This document shows, one piece after another, positions 1 to 5,806 of a stretch of 5,806 nucleotides of DNA; the first letter of the stretch is position 1; every line of letters begins with the position of its first letter. The notes under the pieces were generated by a model. That model searched no databases. It saw only the letters and a program-made list of their open reading frames with translations, and was not told the origin of the DNA. Source of the DNA: Bacteroidales bacterium (GTDB taxonomy: Bacteria > Bacteroidota > Bacteroidia > Bacteroidales > JALTDM01); NCBI GenBank assembly GCA_026996635.1, contig JALWKH010000079.1, positions 1,415 to 7,220 on the forward strand. The letters are read 5' to 3'. The translations under genes were made by a program, and so were the position numbers.

Positions 1-686
1 ACGACAAGACTTTGGAAGAAATCCTTACAGCCGGAACACGTGCTTCAACAACAGGTAATATGCAAGTTTACAGCATAATCGTTTCCACCGACGAATGCTT
101 GAAAAAGAAACTGTGGGAAGCACATTTTAAGCAAGATATGGTGTTGCAAGCACCTGTTATTCTAACTTTTTGTGCAGACTTCAACAGGTTTACCAAGTGG
201 TGCAAATTGCGTAACGCCAATGCAGGATACGACAACTTTTTGTCATTTTATACCGCCACAATAGATGCTTTGCTGGCAGCACAAAATGTAGCACTTGCCG
301 CTGAAGACAAAGGGCTTGGTATTTGCTACCTCGGCACAACCACTTATATGGCTGACGAATTGATAGACATATTACGCCTGCCCGAACTTGTAATGCCCGT
401 AACCACTATTGCACTCGGTTATCCCGATGAAGAGCCGCCGCTTACGGACAGGTTGCCGCTTGACGGCGTAGTTCATTACGAAGTGTACACGGATTATTCC
501 GCAGATAAAATAAACGAGATTTACAGGGAGAAAGAAAACAATCCCGTTTACAAAAAGTTTGTGGAAGAAAACGGCAAAGAAAACCTTGCTCAAGTTTTTG
601 CTGAAGTCAGATACAAAAAAGAAGACAACGAATTTTTCTCCGAAAAACTTTTAAGAACATTAAAGGATCAGAAGTTTATCAAATAG
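1..686 (+). CDS. NfsA-like FMN-dependent nitroreductase, 5'-truncated by window edge
   Basis: This is the C-terminal 227 residues of an NAD(P)H-dependent, FMN-binding nitroreductase-fold oxidoreductase, a cytoplasmic flavoenzyme family that reduces nitroaromatics, quinones or flavins. The frame is open to the left edge (codons from base 3 read D-K-T-L-E-E), so the TTG at 12 is not the real start; by comparison with the family about 15–40 residues are missing. Visible hallmarks, numbered from base 3, are the FMN-site segment S15-T-T-G-N-M-Q21, the flavin-phosphate loop GLGICYLG at 104–111, the ALGYPDE strand at 137–143, and RLPLDGVVHYEVY at 150–162, where the conserved Arg of group A enzymes sits. 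The C-terminal tail ends in the family-like pattern FFSEKLLRTLKDQKF. It stops at TAG 684–686, just before a strong terminator, so it is the last gene of its transcript. The family call is firm; the physiological substrate cannot be read from sequence. Confidence 0.9.
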   Translation, partial: DKTLEEILTAGTRASTTGNMQVYSIIVSTDECLKKKLWEAHFKQDMVLQAPVILTFCADFNRFTKWCKLRNANAGYDNFLSFYTATIDALLAAQNVALAAEDKGLGICYLGTTTYMADELIDILRLPELVMPVTTIALGYPDEEPPLTDRLPLDGVVHYEVYTDYSADKINEIYREKENNPVYKKFVEENGKENLAQVFAEVRYKKEDNEFFSEKLLRTLKDQKFIK

Positions 687-692
687 CACAGG

Positions 693-728
693 AAACGACA
701 TCGGCATTGCATGAAGCCGGTGTCGTTT
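693..728 (+). terminator. Rho-independent-type terminator after the nitroreductase
   Basis: A 13-bp stem pairs AAACGACATCGGC (693–705) with GCCGGTGTCGTTT (716–728), with a single G·U wobble (T701–G720) and a 10-base loop. It begins 6 bases after the nitroreductase stop. The 3' arm ends in TTT and is followed by AATAAA and, further on, a run of six T (744–749). The A-rich 5' foot and T-rich 3' foot fit a terminator working mainly for the plus strand. The U-tract is short, so efficiency is uncertain. The hairpin loop contains the ATG at 711 that could be mistaken for the start of the next gene. Confidence 0.8.
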
Positions 729-780
729 AATAAAGCATCCCACTTTTTTCACACCAACCGACATTTTATCAAAAATATTG

Positions 781-788
781 TATTTTTG
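781..788 (+). promoter_or_regulatory. Possible Bacteroidota-type -7 box for the TPR/SpoIIE gene
   Basis: TATTTTTG fits the Bacteroides -7 consensus TAnnTTTG and lies 24 bases before the preferred start codon at 813, between the terminator and the gene, where a promoter is expected. No TTTG element is seen at the usual distance upstream, so the match is only half of the signal and could be chance in T-rich DNA. The box lies inside a perfect 6-bp inverted repeat with a 3-base loop (GTATTT 780–785, AAATAC 789–794), which could be an operator or coincidence. Confidence 0.3.
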
Positions 789-812
789 AAATACGTTTTA
801 CAAAGTACAATA

Positions 813-3302
813 ATGAAAAGGCTTTTTTATTTATTTCTATACAGTCTGCTGATAACAAACATATTAAGTGCAAATAAAATCGACAGTCTGAAAAACATCA
901 TAAACACATCAAAACAAGATACAGTTAAGCTGAAAAACCTGTTAAAACTTTCATATCTTTACACCAATTACTCGCTTGACAGTGCAATAAAATATTACAA
1001 CCAAACAATAAATCTCGCAAAAAAATTAAATTCAAACAAAATTCTGGCGGAAGCATACAGTAAAGCAGGAGTAACTCAGTTTATTTTCGGGAATTATGAC
1101 AAAGCCGTAGAGTTTTTCAAAAAATCAATCGAAGTAAGCAAAAAAACAAGGGATAAAGAAAGCATTGCAGGTGCACTCGGAAATATCGGTGTTATTTATT
1201 ATAAAAAAGGTGATTACCCTCTAGCCGTCAACTATTATTTAAAAGCATACCGCATCAGCAAAGAAACCGGCGACAAAAAAGCAATGGCAAATAACCTTGG
1301 CAACATAGGGCTGATTTATTACATTCAGAATGACTATAAAAAGGCTCTCTCATACTATAATAAAGCACTAAAAATCAATAAAAAAACAGACAACAAGTCT
1401 GGCATTATAAATAATCTGACCAACATAGGTATAGTTTATTACTACGAAGGAAATTACATAAAAGCACTGGACTACTACTTTAAAGCCTTAAAGTTGGCTG
1501 AACAAACAGGAAATAAACGGGTAGAAGCCGCTATACTCGGAAATATAGGAATGGTGTACGACGACCTGGAAAATTATAAAAAGGCTCTGGAATACTACCT
1601 TAAAGCACTGAAAATCAAAAAGGAATTGGGCAACAAAAACGGTATGGCTGTAAACCTAATGAATATCGGAAACGCGTATACTCAACAGGATTTGCCTGAA
1701 GAAGCTTTGGAATATTACACAAAAGCCCTTAAAATTTACGAAGAACTAAATGACATCAGCGGAATTGAAACGGCAACTTTAAACATTGGGATTGCTCTAA
1801 ACAAACAAAATAAATTTGATGAAGCTAAAAGCTACTTTGATAAGGCTTTGAAACTGGCAAAAGAAATAGACGACAAAGAAGGATTGGCTTTAATTTACGG
1901 TAATATGGGCATAATGGCACTAAAGCAAAAAGAATACGACAAAGCCATATCTTATTTGAAAAACGCCGTTGCACTCGGAAAAGAAATAAACACCATTTAC
2001 CACCTAAAAGATTTTTACAAAAACCTGTCGGAAGCCTATTACGGCAAGCACAACTACAAAGAATCTATATCGGCATACAAAAACTACATAATGTACCGGG
2101 ACAGCGTAATGAGCGAAAAAAACAAAAAAGCCTCTTTCCAAAAAGAACTTAAATACCAATATGACAAAAAAGCCGCACTGGACAGCATTGCATACGCCAA
2201 AAACCTGCAAATCAAAAACTTGGCACTGCAAAAAGAAAAAGCAATAAGCAGCAAACAACGGTTGATAATTATTTTTGTCCTTACGGCACTATTTATAATT
2301 ATAGTTTTTTCGGTAATGCTTGCCAACAGGTTCAGAATAACCAAAAAGCAAAAGCAAATAATCGAACAACAAAAAGAAATAGTTGATGAGAAAAACAGCG
2401 AACTTCAACAATTGGTGGAAGAAATAAGCGCACAAAGGGATGAAATTGAAAACCAAAAGAAGCATATAGAAAAAATACACCAAGAAATAAGTCAAAGCAT
2501 AAATTACGCTACATACATACAGCAAGCCGTCCTTTCTCTTCCCGGCACACTGAAAAAATATGTATCGGATTTATTTATCTTTTATTTACCGAAGAATAAG
2601 GTATCGGGCGATTTTTATTGGTGGTCGCACATAAACGGCAAAACGATAATAACCGTAGCAGACTGTACGGGACATGGTGTTCCGGGGGCATTTATGAGTA
2701 TGCTCGGTATTTCCTTGCTCAGGGAAATAGTAATAAAAGAAGGCATAACAAGCCCTGCCGCAATATTTAACGCCTTGCGTGATGAAATCATCAAAACACT
2801 GAAACAAAGCGGAATACAAGGCGAGCAAAAAGACGGTATGGATATGGCAATGATAACAATTGACCATTGGCAAAACACATTGCAATTTGCAGGAGCCAAC
2901 AATCCCGCTTATTTAATTCCCCACTCAGGAACACAACTTATAGAAGGCAATCCGTCAAAACTCGTTAAAATAGAAGGCATAACAGACGATGACAAACTGT
3001 TTTATGAACTGAAACCCGACAAGATGCCGATAGCAATATATGAAAGAATGGAAAGTTTTACGGAAATAACAGTAAAGGTAAGCAAAGGTGATATGATTTA
3101 CTTGTTCAGTGACGGATATGCCGACCAGTTCGGCGGACGAAAAGGGAAAAAATTCAAAACACCGAATTTCAAGAAATTACTGGCACTTGTATCTGATATG
3201 CCTGCCGAAAAACAACGGGAAAAGATTGCACAAGTTTTTGCGGAGTGGAAAAACTCGTATGAACAAGTGGACGATGTTACCGTTGTAGGCGTAAGGTTGT
3301 AA
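813..3302 (+). CDS. TPR-sensor membrane protein with cytoplasmic SpoIIE/PP2C serine phosphatase domain
   Basis: This 829-residue protein probably couples periplasmic sensing to dephosphorylation of a cytoplasmic protein, in this family usually a STAS-domain anti-sigma antagonist. In order: signal peptide (about 1–20, likely cleaved after LSA); ten TPR units from about 44 to 443 at exact 40-residue spacing; charged helix (about 436–482); one membrane helix (484–504); coiled coil (508–560); SpoIIE/PP2C domain (about 585–829). Metal-binding acidic motifs look intact: SGDFYW (D600), ADCTGHGVPGAFMS (D617), KDGMD (674–678), FSDGYADQFGG (D767) and QVDDVTVVG (D820, D821). I start at ATG 813, not the in-frame ATG 711: the latter is in the loop of the upstream terminator, its 34 extra codons have no recognisable features, and 813 gives a clean signal peptide. 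No Shine-Dalgarno is seen, as is common in Bacteroidota. The gene appears monocistronic, with no STAS or anti-sigma gene in the window. The domain call is firm; signal and target are unknown. Confidence 0.92.
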   Translation: MKRLFYLFLYSLLITNILSANKIDSLKNIINTSKQDTVKLKNLLKLSYLYTNYSLDSAIKYYNQTINLAKKLNSNKILAEAYSKAGVTQFIFGNYDKAVEFFKKSIEVSKKTRDKESIAGALGNIGVIYYKKGDYPLAVNYYLKAYRISKETGDKKAMANNLGNIGLIYYIQNDYKKALSYYNKALKINKKTDNKSGIINNLTNIGIVYYYEGNYIKALDYYFKALKLAEQTGNKRVEAAILGNIGMVYDDLENYKKALEYYLKALKIKKELGNKNGMAVNLMNIGNAYTQQDLPEEALEYYTKALKIYEELNDISGIETATLNIGIALNKQNKFDEAKSYFDKALKLAKEIDDKEGLALIYGNMGIMALKQKEYDKAISYLKNAVALGKEINTIYHLKDFYKNLSEAYYGKHNYKESISAYKNYIMYRDSVMSEKNKKASFQKELKYQYDKKAALDSIAYAKNLQIKNLALQKEKAISSKQRLIIIFVLTALFIIIVFSVMLANRFRITKKQKQIIEQQKEIVDEKNSELQQLVEEISAQRDEIENQKKHIEKIHQEISQSINYATYIQQAVLSLPGTLKKYVSDLFIFYLPKNKVSGDFYWWSHINGKTIITVADCTGHGVPGAFMSMLGISLLREIVIKEGITSPAAIFNALRDEIIKTLKQSGIQGEQKDGMDMAMITIDHWQNTLQFAGANNPAYLIPHSGTQLIEGNPSKLVKIEGITDDDKLFYELKPDKMPIAIYERMESFTEITVKVSKGDMIYLFSDGYADQFGGRKGKKFKTPNFKKLLALVSDMPAEKQREKIAQVFAEWKNSYEQVDDVTVVGVRL
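942..2141 (+). repeat. Ten degenerate 120-bp in-frame repeats encoding 40-residue TPR units
   Basis: Within the phosphatase gene the repeat anchor (NIG or a variant) falls at residues 124, 164, 204, 244, 284, 324 and 364. Diverged units extend this to 44, 84 and 404, giving ten units with no change in spacing. A typical unit contains NIG-x-x-YY near its start, then a Y-x-x-AL-x-YY-x-KALK core. The 40-residue pitch is that of kinesin-light-chain/LGN/Rapsyn-type TPRs rather than the standard 34-residue TPR. At DNA level units 4 and 6 still share the identical 14-mer TATAAAAAGGCTCT at 1335 and 1575, exactly 240 bp apart. That hints at duplication or conversion within the array, although constrained codon use could also give it. 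Confidence 0.85.
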
Positions 3303-3304
3303 AA

Positions 3305-4237
3305 TTATTTCTCGCCGACATATTTAAAGCACCTTACCGAAAATCCGTGGTCCTTCTCGGCATTGCTCAACCCTACCGAAGATTCGTAATAATGCAGGAA
3401 AGCATACCACGCTTTTTCTTCATCCTCTTCATCTATTAGCCACCAGTATCCTTTGTTGCCCACACTGCCGAACTCACCATTGTCATCATCACAAAAGCCG
3501 GCAGGCACCAATGCCCACTCTTTTGCTTTGTCTCCTACATTACGGTTTTTGCCCCTGCCTGACAAATCACAATTTTCCATTCTGTTCCAATCATCAAGAG
3601 AAGGCACTTTCCAGCCTTTGGGAGCTACGCCTTTTTTTACTGCATACCAATTATACAATATACCGTAATCCTTGGCAAAACGCTTGGAATCGTAAATATA
3701 CCGTGCCACTCCGGATGTATCACCTTCCCACTCATCATTATTACTAACAATCTTTATAGGCTTTCCGTTTGCATAATGTGTTGTTTTCAAGTTATCAACC
3801 ATCCACAGCATATCGCATACTTTCATTATTGTATAGCTGTTTCCGTCAGCATCTACACATTCGTCAAAATACACATCAAGTACGGTATCTTTATCAGTGT
3901 AGAACGGCACAATTGTCTTCATTTTGCCCGAAAATGCTTTTATAAAAACCGGCACATCACCGCTTGTGGTAATATTTACGGTATCTCCTCCTATTTCAAT
4001 CCTGCTGCGGTCTGTAAAGCCCTTACCCGAAAATTTGTATTGCAATTTATTGCCTTTGTTTATTATAATTTTGCCGGTGTTTTTGAGAGAAAAAATAGTT
4101 TTTGTGGTAAAATCCATAACCCATACGGAATCAATTTTATTTGCTTTTCCGTCAGGTTGCAATTTTACCGTAATTTGTTGTCCGTTTACTGCAACAGCAA
4201 ACCATAACAAAGCAATTGTTAAAATCCGGGTTTTCAT
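3305..4237 (-). CDS. Secreted FISUMP-domain protein (Fibrobacter succinogenes major paralogous domain)
   Basis: This 310-residue exported protein begins with a Sec signal peptide (about 1–19, AVNG before QQ; no lipobox Cys). Residues 20–125 are a beta-rich N-terminal part that I do not recognise. Residues 126–308 match the FISUMP pattern: DGNSYTIMKVCDMLWMVDNLKTTHYANG (131–158, split by the usual W-M-x-x-N-L-K core), YGILYNWYAV (181–190), KGWKVPSLDDWNRM (197–210), a PAGF plus GYWWL segment (246–267), and the closing GFSVRC (298–303). FISUMP domains are common in secreted or surface proteins of Fibrobacteres and Bacteroidota and have no settled biochemical role. An acidic insert (DEEDEEK, 269–275) lies between the GYWWL and final strands. 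There is no T9SS sorting domain at the C-terminus. ATG 4237 is preceded by an A-rich, SD-less leader. The gene converges on the phosphatase gene with two bases between stops. Confidence 0.87.
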   Translation of the reverse strand: MKTRILTIALLWFAVAVNGQQITVKLQPDGKANKIDSVWVMDFTTKTIFSLKNTGKIIINKGNKLQYKFSGKGFTDRSRIEIGGDTVNITTSGDVPVFIKAFSGKMKTIVPFYTDKDTVLDVYFDECVDADGNSYTIMKVCDMLWMVDNLKTTHYANGKPIKIVSNNDEWEGDTSGVARYIYDSKRFAKDYGILYNWYAVKKGVAPKGWKVPSLDDWNRMENCDLSGRGKNRNVGDKAKEWALVPAGFCDDDNGEFGSVGNKGYWWLIDEEDEEKAWYAFLHYYESSVGLSNAEKDHGFSVRCFKYVGEK

Positions 4238-4300
4238 TGTTTTGCTTTTTTATTTATATTGTTGTTTTACACTTTCGGCTTTCTCATCTTAAACAAAGAG

Positions 4301-4412
4301 ATTCCGAAGAACCTGAAAACGATAAGATTTTGAAACAAGTTCAAAATGACGTTTTCAGGTTGACGTTGTTCGGAATAACATTGCTCAGAATGACATCTTC
4401 GGATGTTATTTC
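4301..4412. repeat. Nested palindromic intergenic repeat with degenerate 14–15-bp tandem units
   Basis: Three pairs of inverted arms are nested around one centre: ATTCCGAA (4301–4308) with TTCGGAAT (4369–4376); ACCTGAAAACG (4311–4321) with CGTTTTCAGGT (4350–4360); and TTTTGAA (4328–4334) with TTCAAAA (4340–4346) around a 5-base loop. All arms match perfectly. The right half also reads as a tandem series resembling TTCRGAATGACRTT, starting at 4340, 4354, 4369, 4384 and, degenerately, 4398. The GAAACAAGTTC core followed by AATGACG resembles dispersed palindromic intergenic repeats I recall from many bacterial genomes, but I could not check copy number. It has no coding content; an open frame crosses it on the plus strand but looks spurious. 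It sits between two minus-strand genes and could also act as a transcript-stabilising or terminating structure. Confidence 0.7.
4388..4411 (+). other. Hairpin with C(UUCG)G tetraloop at the edge of the repeat element
   Basis: Bases 4388–4397 pair with 4402–4411 (10 bp, two of them G·U wobbles) around TTCG, closed by a C–G pair, which as plus-strand RNA would be the very stable cUUCGg tetraloop. A T-rich stretch follows on the plus strand (4406–4428), but no plus-strand gene ends here. On the minus strand, where the neighbouring genes are read, no T-run follows. I therefore treat it as part of the repeat structure rather than a confident terminator. Confidence 0.45.
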
Positions 4413-4560
4413 AGCATTATTTTATTCATAACCAAACACATAAACAATAACAACTAAAACATTATCAAATTATCAAATTCCCACATAAATAATTTCCACA
4501 TTTTCACTAACAATTAACAACTAATAACTAATCATTAACCATTAAAAATTAGCAAATTAA
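4413..4560. other. AT-rich low-complexity intergenic spacer
   Basis: No gene or RNA is seen here. The tract is dominated by short degenerate direct repeats. Two adjacent copies of ATTATCAA lie at 4461–4476, and a run of CTAA/ATTAA-type words fills 4505–4560. It lies downstream of the DUF481-type gene and upstream of the repeat element. No convincing Rho-independent terminator for the minus-strand pair is visible in it. Similar AATTTGATAATTTGATAAT-type text is, as far as I recall, common between genes in Bacteroidota. Confidence 0.55.
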
Positions 4561-5316
4561 CTAAAATTTATACGACAGCCCGTTTTTCAAAAAATATACA
4601 GTATTCGGAATTCCTTCAGGCAAAAACGAATCATACACAATTTCATAATCCACCGTAAATGAAAAATGATTTGACACACTAATTGAAAACCCGGTATTAT
4701 TAAACAAACGATAATTGGTTTTTATTGCATCAGGCAATGGCTGGTAATAAGTTGTGGAGTAAAAGAACACATTTTTGGAAACCCTGTAATTCACAGACAA
4801 ATAAGAATTTAGCCTCACCCAATTAAAGCCCGTTGTATCATCCTTAAAGATTTCATATTCATACATTGCCCCGGCACCTATGCTGACCTTAATTTTTTCT
4901 TGCCTCACAGGCACATATCTGATACCGCCGCCTGCAAGAATCCGTTTATCTATCTTCCTTATGGCATCAAATTGCATCTGCTCAAACGCTTCAGCATACA
5001 AGCGATAACCTTGTGTCAGCCTGTAATTATACCTGATATGCTCGTAGCCTTTGTTTACCAAGTCTGTGTTTTCAGCTTTCTTAAAAGCCAAGTTACCGAT
5101 AAAATACCATTCGTGTTTATCCTTGACAACCAACACATTATACGACAAAGCCACATTCCAAAGAGTTTTAGTGTTTTTTATCAAACTGACGGAAGAATTA
5201 ATATTGCCGAAAGTTCCCGTAGTATCCGCATTCAATCGCTTTCTTTCAATATTTACCACTTGGGAATTAGCAAGATAAGGCAGCATAACCGCTAAAATTA
5301 AAAGCAACTTTTTCAT
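4561..5316 (-). CDS. Predicted outer-membrane beta-barrel, DUF481-like
   Basis: This 251-residue exported protein has a Sec signal peptide (about 1–18, LANS before QVV). The rest alternates hydrophobic and polar residues in short strands and ends in an aromatic residue (LSYKF), as outer-membrane beta-barrels do. The segment from about 87 to 134 matches the DUF481/YdiY pattern: NKGYEHIRYNYRL, then a Y-x-E-A-F-E-Q core at 107–113, an acidic D117 before R120, and R125-I-L-A-G-G-G-I-R-Y134. The function of DUF481 proteins is not established. The start is fixed by the ATGA overlap with the stop of the upstream TPR gene, and AAGGA at 5319–5323 precedes the ATG with only two bases of spacing, so translational coupling is more likely than independent initiation. 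The stop is TAG at 4561–4563. The fold is fairly sure; the role is unknown. Confidence 0.8.
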   Translation of the reverse strand: MKKLLLILAVMLPYLANSQVVNIERKRLNADTTGTFGNINSSVSLIKNTKTLWNVALSYNVLVVKDKHEWYFIGNLAFKKAENTDLVNKGYEHIRYNYRLTQGYRLYAEAFEQMQFDAIRKIDKRILAGGGIRYVPVRQEKIKVSIGAGAMYEYEIFKDDTTGFNWVRLNSYLSVNYRVSKNVFFYSTTYYQPLPDAIKTNYRLFNNTGFSISVSNHFSFTVDYEIVYDSFLPEGIPNTVYFLKNGLSYKF

Positions 5317-5806
5317 AATCCTTGCTTTGAATATTTTGACAACTCACGGTATTTTCTCCTTGCTTTTTCGGCAAAAATGCTTTCGGGATAATCTACGATG
5401 AGTTTTTTATAATACTTTGCAGCCTCAGCAGGCTTGTTCAAATAAGTTTCCATCAACCCGGCAAGTTTAAACAAAGCATTATCAGCCAGAATATCAAAAG
5501 GATAATAATCAACCACATACTTATATGCTTTTGCAGCCTCTTCATATTTTCCCATATTTGCCAGCAAGTCGCCTTTGAGCAAATAAACATCATCTGTAAC
5601 AGAATGTTCGGGGAATTTATTGACAATTGAATCCAAAACCACCAGAGCCAACGAATCCTGACCCGCAAATTCATACAACTTTGCCCTGCCGTACATCACA
5701 AGCGGTGTTTTTACCGAATCAAAAGCAGTATTGTTATCAATAAACTCCGCCAGCTTAAAAGCATCATTGGCAATAGGTTTGGAAGTGCTTCCTTTCAGCA
5801 CATCAG
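5313..5806 (-). CDS. C-terminal part of a tetratricopeptide-repeat protein, 5'-truncated by window edge
   Basis: Only the last 163 residues are visible. The frame is open to the right edge (codon 5804–5802 reads Asp), so the GTG at 5801 is an internal Val, not a start. After an N-terminal stretch with IANDAF-K-LAEFIDNN (11–25), three helical-hairpin repeats follow: about 35–70 (ending KFPEH), about 72–108 (GKYEEAAKAYKYVVDYYP) and about 109–146 (NKPAEAAKYYKKLIVDYP). The ending EKARRKYREL is what I recall from a Bacteroidota family of roughly 600-residue exported TPR proteins of unknown function. The repeats resemble YbgF/BamD-type TPRs, which act as envelope scaffolds. The TGA stop overlaps the ATG of the DUF481-like gene by four bases, which implies one operon and coordinated synthesis of an envelope TPR protein with an outer-membrane protein. 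The signal peptide would lie outside the window. Confidence 0.82.
   Translation of the reverse strand, partial: DVLKGSTSKPIANDAFKLAEFIDNNTAFDSVKTPLVMYGRAKLYEFAGQDSLALVVLDSIVNKFPEHSVTDDVYLLKGDLLANMGKYEEAAKAYKYVVDYYPFDILADNALFKLAGLMETYLNKPAEAAKYYKKLIVDYPESIFAEKARRKYRELSKYSKQGL

Noticed and set aside
12..14. TTG as the start of the nitroreductase
   Set aside because: The frame stays open to the window edge and the first visible residues are already inside the conserved domain.
711..812. N-terminal extension of the phosphatase from ATG 711
   Set aside because: The ATG is in the loop of the nitroreductase terminator. The extra residues have no signal-peptide or domain character, while ATG 813 gives a clean signal peptide.
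3288..3316. Possible bidirectional terminator between the convergent genes (GGCG at 3288–3291, CGCC at 3313–3316)
   Set aside because: Only four base pairs close a loop of more than 20 bases, which is too weak to call.
3776..4292. Long plus-strand open frames (143 and 122 codons) opposite the FISUMP gene
   Set aside because: They are antisense shadows of a well-recognised secreted protein gene and encode no recognisable motif.
4238..4300. Promoter for the FISUMP gene
   Set aside because: A TTTG is present on the minus strand at 4297–4294, but no TAnnTTTG follows at a usable distance.
4340..4412. CRISPR-like array
   Set aside because: The 14–15-bp units are contiguous, degenerate and without spacers, and no cas gene is present.
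4216..4431. Plus-strand 71-codon open frame ending in the intergenic repeat
   Set aside because: Its C-terminal half simply translates the TTCRGAATGAC-like repeat units, a common source of spurious ORFs. It overlaps the FISUMP gene start and has no family match that I recognise.
4900..5295. Plus-strand 131-codon open frame opposite the DUF481-like gene
   Set aside because: It is an antisense shadow. The minus-strand reading has a signal peptide, DUF481 motifs and a coupled start.

Overview
The window looks like an ordinary chromosomal stretch from a member of the Bacteroidota. The lineage call rests on gene content and style. A TPR–membrane–SpoIIE phosphatase, a FISUMP-domain secreted protein and a TPR protein coupled to a DUF481-type outer-membrane protein are all typical of that phylum. 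Several starts have A-rich leaders without a clear Shine-Dalgarno sequence, and the intergenic DNA is very AT-rich. I cannot name a genus from sequence alone.

Layout, left to right: (1) bases 1–686, plus strand, are the 3' part of an NfsA-like FMN nitroreductase whose start lies off the left edge. A strong hairpin terminator follows at 693–728. (2) Bases 813–3302, plus strand, encode an 829-residue sensor-like protein with a signal peptide, ten TPR units at an exact 40-residue pitch, one membrane helix, a coiled coil and a SpoIIE/PP2C phosphatase domain. The longer reading from ATG 711 is rejected because that ATG lies in the terminator loop. (3) Bases 3305–4237, minus strand, encode a secreted FISUMP-domain protein. 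It converges on gene 2 with only two bases between the stop codons. (4) Bases 4238–4560 hold no gene. They contain a nested palindromic, tandemly repeated element (about 4301–4412) and a low-complexity AT-rich tract. (5) Bases 4561–5316 and 5313–5806, minus strand, form a pair with an ATGA overlap. The upstream gene is the C-terminal part of a TPR protein running off the right edge, and the downstream gene is a small predicted outer-membrane beta-barrel of the DUF481 type.

Most of the products are envelope or periplasmic proteins. The phosphatase would sense something through its periplasmic TPR array and act on a cytoplasmic phosphoprotein, probably a STAS-type anti-sigma antagonist, but no such partner is in the window. 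I see no CRISPR array, transposase, tRNA, rRNA or phage gene. I also see no clear undescribed multi-gene system. The most unusual non-coding object is the nested palindrome/repeat at about 4301–4412.
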